Assembly (NCBI RefSeq): GCF_029894165.1
Contig: NZ_JARXXU010000001.1
Location: 186,001 to 250,000 of the forward strand
Length of the DNA stretch: 64,000 nt
Source: Aurantimicrobium minutum
GTDB lineage: Bacteria; Actinomycetota; Actinomycetes; Actinomycetales; Microbacteriaceae
Reading direction: 5' to 3'
The position numbers were made by a program, and so were the translations under genes. The notes beneath the pieces are model-generated. The model was given only the letters and a program-made list of their open reading frames with translations, made no database searches and was not told the origin of the DNA. Positions 1 to 10,386 of this stretch are shown piece by piece (positions within the stretch are counted from its first letter, which is position 1; each line of letters begins with the position of its first letter).

Positions 1-1
1 C

Positions 2-52
2 TCCGTGAACCAGGAACGCTGGCAACAGCTCGCTCCTCTGTTAGCGAGCTGA
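2..52 (+). CDS. 3' end of an unidentified gene, possibly an ArsR-type regulator (partial)
   Basis: An open frame enters from the left edge and stops with TGA at 50-52, one base before the permease start. Its last residues read SVNQERWQQLAPLLAS. The tail is too short to identify a family. An ArsR-type regulator is a guess from context, because this permease family is often preceded by one. The close spacing suggests that this gene and the permease are co-transcribed. Confidence 0.3.
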   Translation, partial: SVNQERWQQLAPLLAS

Positions 53-53
53 C

Positions 54-1103
54 ATGTCCCTGGTCGACACCCTTCCCAGCTCTAAAGGAAAGCTTGCCCT
101 CGTCGGTGCAGGTGCTCTGGCACTGTGGGGTCTGGCCTACTGGGTCAACGAATGGCTCTGGGACTGGGTGATGTATGGAGTGCTCAAACTCGACAGCGCC
201 AATCGCGTCGTCGAAACTGTGCACTTCTTTGTCTACGACTTCCTCAAGATCATGCTGCTGTTAGCGGGCATCATTTTTGTGATCACATTCTTGCGTTCCT
301 ATATGAGCGTGGAGCGCACGCGTGCGCTGCTCGGGGGCAAGCGCTCGGGCGTGGGCAACGTCCTTGCCGCAGGCCTCGGTGTCATCACGCCGTTCTGCTC
401 CTGCAGTGCCGTGCCGGCCTTTATCGGTTTTGTTGCTGCCGGCGTGCCCGTCGGGGTCACGATGAGCTTTCTCATTGCCAGTCCGTTGGTTAATGAAATT
501 GCGATCGGGCTTCTACTCACCTTGTTCGGTTGGCAAATCACTCTGCTCTATGTCGTCTCCGGTCTCGCCATCGCTATCGTGGCCGGGTGGGTCATTGGGA
601 AGTTCAAACCTGAGCGCTGGGTTGAGAAGTTTGTTTTCGAGACCAAGCTCCATGGCGAAGCCATCGATCCCTCCCGTGGACTCACGATTAAACAACGTGT
701 GGGAATCGCCAGCGGTGAGGTGTCTACCATCATCCGCAAAACCTGGCCCTACCTTGTTGTGGGAATCGGTCTTGGTGCGATTATTCATGGCTGGGTTCCT
801 GAATCTTTCTTCACCTCGGTTGCGGGGAAAGACAACCTGTTTGCCGTGCCCCTGGTGGTTCTCCTCGGTGTTCCGCTCTATTCCAACGCAGCTGGAATTC
901 TTCCCCTCGTTGAATCCCTCTACGGGGCTGGTCTTCCCATTGGAACACTGCTGGCCTTCATGATGTCGGTTGTAGCGCTGTCGCTGCCAGAGCTCATCCT
1001 GCTCAAGCGCGTGCTCAAACCACAGCTGCTGGGCATCTTCGTGGGCGTGACCGCCACCGGCATCATTCTCGTTGGATACCTTTTCAACGCCATCATCCCC
1101 TAA
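54..1103 (+). CDS. UPF0718/ArsP-like permease
   Basis: Integral membrane protein of 349 aa with about eight hydrophobic segments. The family hallmark TPFCSCSAVP is visible near residues 106-115, where a Cys-x-Cys pair sits at the start of a membrane helix, and a related half-site (VPLYSNAAGILP) lies near residue 278, so the protein has two similar halves. Family members export or permeate small thiophilic compounds; some (ArsP) export trivalent organoarsenicals. The substrate here cannot be deduced. The next gene, 18 bp downstream, encodes a small thioredoxin-like protein, a pairing typical of this family, which suggests a thiol-redox partner. The start is the ATG directly after the preceding stop codon. 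Confidence 0.85.
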   Translation: MSLVDTLPSSKGKLALVGAGALALWGLAYWVNEWLWDWVMYGVLKLDSANRVVETVHFFVYDFLKIMLLLAGIIFVITFLRSYMSVERTRALLGGKRSGVGNVLAAGLGVITPFCSCSAVPAFIGFVAAGVPVGVTMSFLIASPLVNEIAIGLLLTLFGWQITLLYVVSGLAIAIVAGWVIGKFKPERWVEKFVFETKLHGEAIDPSRGLTIKQRVGIASGEVSTIIRKTWPYLVVGIGLGAIIHGWVPESFFTSVAGKDNLFAVPLVVLLGVPLYSNAAGILPLVESLYGAGLPIGTLLAFMMSVVALSLPELILLKRVLKPQLLGIFVGVTATGIILVGYLFNAIIP

Positions 1104-1121
1104 CAAGAGCAAGGAATACTC

Positions 1122-1373
1122 ATGGCTACTCTCGATATCAAAGTTCTCGGCCCCGGTTGCCGCAACTGCGTCACCCTCGATAAAGCAACCCGCGCCGCGG
1201 TAGCCGAACTGGGTCTCGATGCATCCATCGAAAAAGTCGAAGACTACGCTCAGATTGCCAGCTACAACATCATGAGCACCCCGGGTCTCGTGATCGATGG
1301 CACTGTCGTTTCTTCTGGTCGCGTTCCCTCCCCGTCAGAGATCAAGGACCTCCTTCTCGCGGCACAGGCCTAG
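1122..1373 (+). CDS. Small thioredoxin-like redox-active disulfide protein
   Basis: An 83-aa protein with the motif GPGCRNC (CxxC at residues 13-16) on a thioredoxin fold reduced to its core; the cis-proline signature appears as STPGLVIDG. It matches the family of redox-active disulfide protein 2 that usually accompanies UPF0718 permeases. It probably cycles between dithiol and disulfide states in the cytoplasm and hands a thiol-bound substrate or electrons to the permease encoded 18 bp upstream (inference). A ribosome-binding site (AAGGAA) lies 8 nt before the ATG. The length is normal for the family. Confidence 0.88.
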   Translation: MATLDIKVLGPGCRNCVTLDKATRAAVAELGLDASIEKVEDYAQIASYNIMSTPGLVIDGTVVSSGRVPSPSEIKDLLLAAQA

Positions 1374-1377
1374 TCCG

Positions 1378-1803
1378 ATGCCTGACACTGAGGACATCAA
1401 AACCTTCACGCTCTCCGCCCGACGGGTAGATGAGCACGGTTCTCTCGCCCACACCAAAGAAGCCGACATTGTTCTCGATACCAGCGTGGACGGCAGAGTG
1501 GACGCTGCGAACCCCGTCGAGCTATTGCTGGCATCACTGTCCGCCTGCATGCTCAAAGGCATCGAACGCCATAGCCCCGCAATGCCCTTTGCCTATAGCA
1601 GCGCAGCCATCTCGCTCACTGCACGACGCCCTGCGCTGGAAGCCCGGGTGACCGAGATCGACTACGTCCTGACAGTGGACACCACAGAGTCAGACTCCAA
1701 ACTAGAGCTACTCCACAAAAACCTGCTGAAATTCGGCACGATCTATAACACCCTTGCGCCGGGCACGACCATCACGGGGCGCATTCAACGCGGAGCGAAT
1801 TAA
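1378..1803 (+). CDS. OsmC family protein lacking the second catalytic cysteine
   Basis: A 141-aa OsmC/Ohr-fold protein. The first half carries the helix with the peroxidatic cysteine (LLLASLSACMLKGIE, Cys near residue 60). The second half keeps the helix-strand pattern, but the place where OsmC proteins have an ACPV-type resolving cysteine reads KFGTIYNTL, so only one cysteine is left in the whole protein. It is therefore unlikely to be a standard two-Cys peroxidase; a one-Cys thiol enzyme or a binding protein is possible. It starts 4 nt after the thioredoxin-like gene and probably forms one operon with it. The start ATG at 1378 is the first that fits the fold. Confidence 0.85.
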   Translation: MPDTEDIKTFTLSARRVDEHGSLAHTKEADIVLDTSVDGRVDAANPVELLLASLSACMLKGIERHSPAMPFAYSSAAISLTARRPALEARVTEIDYVLTVDTTESDSKLELLHKNLLKFGTIYNTLAPGTTITGRIQRGAN

Positions 1804-3536
1804 GCGCTGTAGGCGAGCGTTCCGTCGATATAGGTCTCGTTAACCACAATCTTGTCCCAGCTTGCTGGGTCTGAGGTCCACGGGTTGCTGTCCACGACGG
1901 CATAGTCAGCACGCTTTCCCACCTCGAGTGAGCCACGGTCATCGGCGTGGATTTGCCAGGCGGCATTCGTGGTGATCGCGGCAAGAGCTTGCGCAGGAGT
2001 TGCGCATTCAGCAGGGTTGAGGACTGAACCATCAGCCTGCAGGCGACGCAACACGGCGGTTTGAGCACTCAACAATGGGTGAACTTTCGACACGTTGTAA
2101 TCGGAGTGCACGCTGGTGTTGATACCTGCTGCGATCGCCGAGGCCACGCGGTCAAGTCGATCTGCGCGGTCTGCTCCAAGGATGGTGTCACGGAACGCTG
2201 CGCCCCAGTAGAGCACGTGGTTCATCAAGAAGGTTGCTGAGATGCCAAGTTTGGCCGTGCGCGCCAACTGGTCGTCGGTCGTGATGGAGTAGTGGATGAA
2301 GGAGTGACGCAAATCTGAGTTCGCTCTACCAGGAAGGATCTCTTCCATCGCTTCGAGCGCCATTTCAACAGCAGCATCACCATTGGTGTGTACATTGATT
2401 TGCCAGCCATCGTTGAGACCTGCACGAATAGCGCCGCGCAAGGTCTCAGGCGTCCAGTTACCATGACCACCGTTGTTTTCACCGAGGTATGGCTGCATGA
2501 AGTAGCCCGAACGGCCCTGGTTAGATCCGTCGGCGACGACTTTCCAGGCATCTGAACGAACCATCTCGTCACCGCTGAACGGGGTGACTCCCGCGTCCTT
2601 CCAGGTTTGTGCAACCTGCTCTGGGGTCTTGCCTGCCATGATGGCGAACTGTGCAGTGGACACACGCACCGGGAGGCGCTTCGCGCCATTGAGCTGGTGC
2701 AGCATAGCCAATTCGCTGACGCCTGCAAGGGTGCCGGTGGCGCCTTCGCGCAAAGAGGTAACACCCTGCTTGGCGCACTCATTCAAAATTTCAGTGATAC
2801 CAGCTGCAAGCTGCTGGGCAGAGGGCTTGGGGAACTTGGCCAACATCATCATCATGGCGGGAGCCTCACCGATAACACCTGTGAGTTTGCCGTCAGCACG
2901 ACCGAAGGTGCCACCAACTGGATCTGGAGTGTCGTATGTAATGCCCGCGGCCGCAAATGCAGCAGAGTTTGCGTAGAGGTAGTGCATCGAGGCATTCATC
3001 ACGATAACGGGGCTGTTGGGGGAAATCCGGTCAAGGATGTCGAGGGTCAGATCAGGCTCTCCGGGGAACAGGCTGGGGTCAAAAAGCTTGCCCAGCACAT
3101 ATTCCCCCGCAGTAGTCTGAGCGGCGGTGGTTTTGAGCGTGGCCACAACGTCATCGAAAGTCGCACAGACTTCGTGGGACACATCTGTCCAGGTCAGATT
3201 GAGCAGTGACGTCCAGATGTGCATGTGGGGCTCAATGAGACCGGGAACAACAACTCCCTCGGGCTTCACGGTCGTCGTGGAGGAATCAACAAGTCCCTCA
3301 ACATCCTTGAGCGCACCGATGCCGATAATGGCACCACCAGAAATAGCCATTGCTTCCGCAAGAGGAGCTGCAGGATTTCCGGTAGCGATCGTGCCCACGA
3401 CGAGGATCTCTGCAGTCTGCCCCACGGTAAGTCCTGCTGCGTGGCTAGCGGCGGTGACGGTAGTTCCTGCAGAGCTGAGAGCAGCGCCGAGGTGGTCTTG
3501 GGTGACGGGGTGTGCTGAACAGCAACCTGCAGACAT
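1800..3536 (-). CDS. Amidohydrolase family protein (YtcJ-like)
   Basis: A 578-aa metal-dependent hydrolase. The N-terminal beta strand and the HxH metal site (GLIEPHMHIW) are followed by a long insertion and by QINVHTNGDAAVEMALEAM, then an HSDYNV segment with the late metal or catalytic Asp; the C-terminal strand GKRADYAVVDSNPW closes the composite domain. This is the YtcJ-type amidohydrolase architecture; the physiological amide or cyclic substrate is not predictable. The N-terminus has a CC pair and about 60 residues before the first core strand. AAGGAG lies upstream of the ATG. The 3' end overlaps the convergent OsmC gene by 4 bp. It is transcribed divergently from the FUSC-like gene. Confidence 0.85.
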   Translation of the reverse strand: MSAGCCSAHPVTQDHLGAALSSAGTTVTAASHAAGLTVGQTAEILVVGTIATGNPAAPLAEAMAISGGAIIGIGALKDVEGLVDSSTTTVKPEGVVVPGLIEPHMHIWTSLLNLTWTDVSHEVCATFDDVVATLKTTAAQTTAGEYVLGKLFDPSLFPGEPDLTLDILDRISPNSPVIVMNASMHYLYANSAAFAAAGITYDTPDPVGGTFGRADGKLTGVIGEAPAMMMMLAKFPKPSAQQLAAGITEILNECAKQGVTSLREGATGTLAGVSELAMLHQLNGAKRLPVRVSTAQFAIMAGKTPEQVAQTWKDAGVTPFSGDEMVRSDAWKVVADGSNQGRSGYFMQPYLGENNGGHGNWTPETLRGAIRAGLNDGWQINVHTNGDAAVEMALEAMEEILPGRANSDLRHSFIHYSITTDDQLARTAKLGISATFLMNHVLYWGAAFRDTILGADRADRLDRVASAIAAGINTSVHSDYNVSKVHPLLSAQTAVLRRLQADGSVLNPAECATPAQALAAITTNAAWQIHADDRGSLEVGKRADYAVVDSNPWTSDPASWDKIVVNETYIDGTLAYSA

Positions 3537-3707
3537 GAACGAACTCCTTGGGGTCAGATGTTTCTCAAGCTATCAGGAGCAGTTGAACACAAGGTCCTAT
3601 TGAGAGCAAACATTCAGTTACTGCTCAGACGCAGTCCCATCGCGCCTAAACGGGGCATAAGACAATCACCTCCAAAGTTAAACCTGCAGTCTGCTTTACT
3701 TGGCTAC

Positions 3708-4709
3708 ATGGCTAAACCCGCACTCAAAGCGAACGTGATGTTCTTTTCGTCCATCCTCATCATGATTATTCCCACCGCGGTTGTCATCCTCGTGGGGTGG
3801 CAGACTGCCGCATCGCTGGCCATCCTGGCAGCCATGGGTGGCCTGTTCTCCGTGATGGGCCTGCGAGGTCGTGGTCTGATTCTGTTCACTATCGCCAGCG
3901 GAGTGAGCACATTCATCGCCTCCCTGGTCAGCGAGAATGCCTGGGCTTCTGCAATCCTGATGCTGGTCTGTGGCGTGGCACTGGGAGCGGTGAACAAGTG
4001 GGGGCTGTCCCTCTGGAACTTTATGTTCCCCGTGTTTGCCGCTGCAGTTATCGCGGAACCACCCAAGCTTGTCTCAGGTTCCCTGCCCAACGCTCTGTTG
4101 ACCGCGGTGGTTGCCATGGGCTGTATTGTCGTTGCCGCGTTGCTGACCATGATTATCGTGAAGCAGCCAGCCCAAAAAGAGGTTCTGGAATTCCCCCTCA
4201 AAGTGAATGTCATGTTTGCCGTGAACCTTGGTCTACTTCTCGGCGCAGCGGGCTACTTTGCTTCTGTGTATCGCCACGAACAAGTCGGAGTCTGGCTCAC
4301 CCTCGCCATTGTGGTCATCATGATTCACCCCTACGCCGGTCAAACCACAAGCCGAGCACTTCAGCGTGCGGGAGGAACCATCATTGGTTTCCTCATCGCG
4401 ATTGGGATCGGCGCTTCAGACCTGCCTGACTACCTGTTTTATGCAGCAGCGTTCGTGTTTCTGGAGATTGCTCTGCTCATGCGCATCACGCCCTCACGCA
4501 AGTACTGGGAATACGTCATGTTCCTCACCCCTGGCGTGGTTCTTATCTCAGGCTCTCCCGCTGATATCGCCACCGTGTCACACGACCGCCTCTATGCCAC
4601 CATCATTGCGGCCGCTGCCTGTTTGCTCATTCTCGGTATCGAGCGCCTGCTGTTCTGGCGTGGTGGCCTGAACAAGCCCCACGAGATAACACCAGTCGAC
4701 GCACACTAA
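3708..4709 (+). CDS. FUSC-like integral membrane protein
   Basis: A 333-aa protein with about ten hydrophobic helices in two similar blocks (residues about 8-150 and 165-320), each with short loops. The second block has the pattern HPYAGQTTSRALQRAGGTIIGFLIAIGIG, characteristic of fusaric-acid-resistance (FUSC) and aromatic-acid exporter proteins, whose Rx(T)GT..G segment is conserved. Family members export aromatic acids or related compounds. It lacks the large cytoplasmic domain of YccS-type members. An aromatic-acid role would fit the lig operon at the other end of the window, but no direct link is visible. The ATG at 3708 is preferred because the reading frame upstream is polar and not membrane-like. 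Confidence 0.75.
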   Translation: MAKPALKANVMFFSSILIMIIPTAVVILVGWQTAASLAILAAMGGLFSVMGLRGRGLILFTIASGVSTFIASLVSENAWASAILMLVCGVALGAVNKWGLSLWNFMFPVFAAAVIAEPPKLVSGSLPNALLTAVVAMGCIVVAALLTMIIVKQPAQKEVLEFPLKVNVMFAVNLGLLLGAAGYFASVYRHEQVGVWLTLAIVVIMIHPYAGQTTSRALQRAGGTIIGFLIAIGIGASDLPDYLFYAAAFVFLEIALLMRITPSRKYWEYVMFLTPGVVLISGSPADIATVSHDRLYATIIAAAACLLILGIERLLFWRGGLNKPHEITPVDAH

Positions 4710-4742
4710 CGCTCGGCCCGAACTGACCCCCAGACGCTTCGG

Positions 4743-5579
4743 TTAGGGCGCGGGATACAAGAAGATTGGCACCCATTCTGGGTGGTGTGCGTAGATGAGC
4801 ACGAGGAACACCACCACATCAAAAAGCAGGTGCACGGTAATCACGTAATACACCGATCTGCTCTTCTCGAAGATCCACGCCTGGATCAACGCAAAGGGAA
4901 TGGTGAGCAGCGGTCCCCATGACCGATATCCCAATTCCCATAAGAATGAGACGAAGACGAATACCTGCAGGACATTCGCAATCCAGAAGGGGAAGTGGCG
5001 ACGAAGCAGCGCAAAGACCGTGCAGATGAAGAAAAGTTCATCCCAGATTCCGACGAATCCCACCCCAAAAAACAGGCGCATGATCTCGGAGGGCGTTTCA
5101 ACTGCTGGCCAGTTCAGATAGCTTCCAGAGCCAATGAAATAGACCGGCAGAATCAGCCAGCCGAGAACCAAAACAAGCGCAAGCCACGACCACTCCAGTT
5201 TGCTCCAGGGTTCACCAGCTCGACCGGGGAATTGGATGGCATGGTCTTTCCAGACCCAGCGGCTAAGGGCATAGGGAACAGCCACTGCCGCGCTGAGCAC
5301 AGCGCCGAGCAGTGCCACGTTCCCCCACTCAAGATTTGCTTCCACCGAAATCTGAGCAATGCCCACAAGCGGGAGGGCAATAAGGAAGAGGTCCCGAGCA
5401 AAGCGGGCGGAGACCGACAGGCCCAACAGCAGGCCAGCAACAACGGTGGCGTATCCCCACGGCGAGAAGAACACAAAGAAGAGTGGCGCAGAAACCACAA
5501 CCAAAATGGCTGCCAGCAGCATTTTCAGCTTGGTCAGCGCGGAAGTTTCCTCAAAGCGAAGGGAGTGCGTGAAGTCCAC
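4743..5579 (-). CDS. CPBP-like intramembrane protease homologue with degenerate motifs
   Basis: About 278 aa with roughly eight membrane helices. The C-terminal half resembles the CPBP (Abi/CAAX-prenyl protease 2) fold: a WDELFF segment where active enzymes have EExxxR, followed by a helix near VFVSFLWELGYRSWG and a last motif VHLLFDVVVF that keeps His and Asp. The first glutamate of the EE pair is Asp-Glu here and the arginine is absent at its usual place, so activity is doubtful; it may be a non-proteolytic relative. The start is uncertain: GTG at 5579 follows a TACGCT box by 6 nt (leaderless pattern), while an ATG at 5522 would cut into the first helix and a GTG at 5606 would lie on the icd terminator. 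Confidence 0.6.
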   Translation of the reverse strand: MDFTHSLRFEETSALTKLKMLLAAILVVVSAPLFFVFFSPWGYATVVAGLLLGLSVSARFARDLFLIALPLVGIAQISVEANLEWGNVALLGAVLSAAVAVPYALSRWVWKDHAIQFPGRAGEPWSKLEWSWLALVLVLGWLILPVYFIGSGSYLNWPAVETPSEIMRLFFGVGFVGIWDELFFICTVFALLRRHFPFWIANVLQVFVFVSFLWELGYRSWGPLLTIPFALIQAWIFEKSRSVYYVITVHLLFDVVVFLVLIYAHHPEWVPIFLYPAP

Positions 5580-5605
5580 GGCTCCAGCGTAGAGGACAGA
5601 GAACA

Positions 5606-5638
5606 CGAATGCCCGGGCACAGCGTGCCCGGGCATTCG
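5606..5638 (-). terminator. Strong hairpin downstream of icd
   Basis: A perfect 15-bp inverted repeat (arm CGAATGCCCGGGCAC) with a 3-nt AGC loop lies 16 bp after the icd stop codon. There is no T-run on the minus strand, so termination strength is not certain, but the stability is very high and it separates icd from the next minus-strand gene. Confidence 0.75.
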
Positions 5639-5653
5639 CAGAAAGAAACTGAC

Positions 5654-7894
<2,241 letters not shown>

Positions 7895-7956
7895 TTAGGG
7901 AGCTCAAATTCCACCTCAAAGTCTACCCGACAGAACGAAAGTATCTTGATGTCGAG

Positions 7957-9726
7957 CTATTTTTGTTTCACTCGTGAGGGAATGTGCAGCGCACCGGCCT
8001 CCCCTGCCGATGCTGGTGTCGAGAGAGAACACCCCGCAATCGTTGCGGTGAGCGTCGTGCCCTCCGTGTCCGCTGTCAAGGACCACGAAGCACACAACTC
8101 ATCGAAACTCCGACTGCCGTAACCAGGTTGTGTTGGATCTGCAATGGAAAGTCCGTCATTCCAGACAGTAATGAGAAGGTCTTCTTTCGAGTCACGAATG
8201 TTGATAGTGATGGTGGTGGCATTTCCATGCTTCACTGCATTGAGCACACCCTCGGTCACCACCTCAATGACAGCCTGGCAACTCGCTGGGTCATTGCGGA
8301 GGATGACGCATGCCCCTCGTTGGAGCTCGCTCTCGATACTGCACTGTGCAGACCACAGCACATGAAGGCCATGGAGCGACTCCCGCACTTCCTCGATGGA
8401 CGTACTAATCGGAGCTTGGAGCTCAGAGAGTGCTTGTCGAACGTAGTCCAAGACCGGACTGACATCACGTAATTCACCAGAAGACATCTGCATGAACCTC
8501 ATGGTGCCCGCTTGTAATGCGGCTTGTATGGGGCCATGAATTTTGGCTGCAATATGTTTACGTGCAAGCCACATTTCTTGTCGCGCACGGTGACTCTGCA
8601 TTTCTAATGTTTTTTTCAATTGCTCGCGCTCTGCAACATAACCATGAAATATCTGGTCCGCTGCACGGAGTGCCGTAAGCATCATCGCAACGATCAAGAC
8701 CCCCACCGAATAGCTCCAGGGGTAAGTAGGCTCCGGTGCACGTAACAACAAGCCTTCAGTAAACGCTGCAATGAGACCGGCCATAGCTGCAGCAAAAATT
8801 GCGAGGAACCCCGCGAACCACATCTGTACGTGAGCGTGACGAGCGGCGATCTTCATGAGAGCGAGGAGTAAAGCCGTCACAACAAGCGTAGGCAAAAACA
8901 GGAGGAATGAGCTCCCCGTGACGAGCAATCCAGCTGCACGAAAGATGGCCACGATCACGACAGTCCAGACAGGTTGGATCAAACTACTTGCAGAAATACG
9001 TTGTCGGAACTGTTCACCCCACGACTGCGGCTCTTGGATGGGTGACGAAGGTTCAACGTGAATGGTGAGTGTTGCAATTTCATGACTCAAAGGGCGGACA
9101 AAATCATCGGTGAAGTGTTGTATCTCAGCGACCGTAACCGCGTCCTGGGCCGAGAGTCGTTTTTCCAGCTCCCTCAGCTCGACTCTAAACATTTCCTGTG
9201 TACGTGTAATCAGTTCAGCGCGATCACGCTCAGCAAGTAGCGATGTCCGCTCAAGCTGACTTCGAAGGCTGGCCAACTGATTGCTGAGCTCCCAAGAACG
9301 TGCAGCAATAGCGTAAATTCGAGAAACGATTGCTTCTCCGATAATCAAGGTCAGTGCGGTGACCAAGATCGCGGCACCCATGCGAAACAGGATCTTTTCG
9401 TTTGGCACAAGGTCAAAGGGCTCACCTGCCCAAATGACAACAAGAGAGCGCAGTGAGCCAGAAACCAACCAGACCAGTGCCGTGACCGCAGGCCGTGCTC
9501 GACGGGCAGTGACCGGAAGTATCGTTTTCTGGGCAAGGACTAGTGGCGCCAGTCCCACAACTGTGCCCAGAATGGTGAGCCACAGCAGTGTGACCATGTC
9601 CCCGTCAAGTCGGCGAATATCAACGCTGATGTTAAATAGTCCGAGCGAAATTCCATAGAAAAGTAGCGTTGGCCACGCAACGGCATACCTTCCCCCAATG
9701 ACAAGAAGCGTAGGGAATCGATTCAC
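7957..9726 (-). CDS. Membrane histidine kinase, NarL/DesK class
   Basis: A 589-aa sensor kinase. The N-terminal half has two blocks of membrane helices (about residues 10-150 and 245-350) separated by a coiled-coil cytoplasmic stretch (residues about 160-225), which is an unusual split. Then comes the dimerisation helix with the likely phospho-acceptor His in AAKIHGPIQAAL and an HATPase domain with the N-box TEGVLNAVKHGNA and a G-box near VWNDGLSI and GYGSRSF. No extracellular sensing domain is apparent, so a membrane-embedded signal is likely. It overlaps the upstream response-regulator gene by 4 bp (GTGA), so the two form a two-component system. Confidence 0.85.
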   Translation of the reverse strand: MNRFPTLLVIGGRYAVAWPTLLFYGISLGLFNISVDIRRLDGDMVTLLWLTILGTVVGLAPLVLAQKTILPVTARRARPAVTALVWLVSGSLRSLVVIWAGEPFDLVPNEKILFRMGAAILVTALTLIIGEAIVSRIYAIAARSWELSNQLASLRSQLERTSLLAERDRAELITRTQEMFRVELRELEKRLSAQDAVTVAEIQHFTDDFVRPLSHEIATLTIHVEPSSPIQEPQSWGEQFRQRISASSLIQPVWTVVIVAIFRAAGLLVTGSSFLLFLPTLVVTALLLALMKIAARHAHVQMWFAGFLAIFAAAMAGLIAAFTEGLLLRAPEPTYPWSYSVGVLIVAMMLTALRAADQIFHGYVAEREQLKKTLEMQSHRARQEMWLARKHIAAKIHGPIQAALQAGTMRFMQMSSGELRDVSPVLDYVRQALSELQAPISTSIEEVRESLHGLHVLWSAQCSIESELQRGACVILRNDPASCQAVIEVVTEGVLNAVKHGNATTITINIRDSKEDLLITVWNDGLSIADPTQPGYGSRSFDELCASWSLTADTEGTTLTATIAGCSLSTPASAGEAGALHIPSRVKQK

Positions 9727-10370
9727 CGTAGCGTTGCCAAAATGTAGGTGCGGGCAGCGTGCACTCGTGCGGCACCTTGTTGGGGGTCAATATGAAGTGC
9801 CTCGAGTGTCCTGGCAAAAAGTCGCTCCACAGACCGCGTGCTGGAGTGACGGAGTTCGGCTATCTGGTCATTACTCAAACCTTCACTCACCAGACGCAGG
9901 ACTTCCAGTTGAGCAGTCGTGAGGTGCGCCAATGGGTCACCCGCGTGTTGATCGTGACGTTGTTCGGGGGTGACCCGCTCACTCAAAACCGCGTTCAAAG
10001 CAACAACAAGTTCATCACTCGTTGCTAGCCGACTTTTCCGAAGATAGGCAACACTGTCCAGCACTGTTGCAGATGGTCGAGAGCTAAACCGTGCACTCGG
10101 CAGATTGGTTAGAAACACCATTGCTGTGCCAGGGGATTCCCGGGTAATGGCTTCAGCTAATTGCAGTCCATCTGGACCAATTCCCAGATCTATATCAATG
10201 ACCACAGCATCAGGATTTGCCGTTCGAGTCAGGCCAATTGCTTCAATTGCGTTGGCCGCTGTGACGGTGTTGAATCCTGCCTTTTCGAGAACCTGCGCGA
10301 TCATGTCGCGAAGTAAAGCATCGTCATCGACGATGAGCACCCCCCGGCGTTCTATAACTGGAGCGGCCAT
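9723..10370 (-). CDS. LuxR/NarL-type response regulator
   Basis: A 216-aa response regulator. The receiver domain has the acidic cluster VDDD (residues 14-17), the phospho-acceptor Asp59 in VVIDIDLG and the conserved Lys in YLRKSR. The C-terminal LuxR helix-turn-helix is visible as LTTAQLEVLRLVSEGLSNDQ with a slightly unusual second helix (ELRHSSTRSVERLF). It probably controls genes in response to the kinase encoded by the next, overlapping gene; the surface protein 16 bp upstream is a candidate target and may be in the same transcript. The ATG at 10370 is favoured because the receiver fold begins shortly after. Confidence 0.9.
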   Translation of the reverse strand: MAAPVIERRGVLIVDDDALLRDMIAQVLEKAGFNTVTAANAIEAIGLTRTANPDAVVIDIDLGIGPDGLQLAEAITRESPGTAMVFLTNLPSARFSSRPSATVLDSVAYLRKSRLATSDELVVALNAVLSERVTPEQRHDQHAGDPLAHLTTAQLEVLRLVSEGLSNDQIAELRHSSTRSVERLFARTLEALHIDPQQGAARVHAARTYILATLR

Positions 10371-10386
10371 GGACACAGTGTACGTG

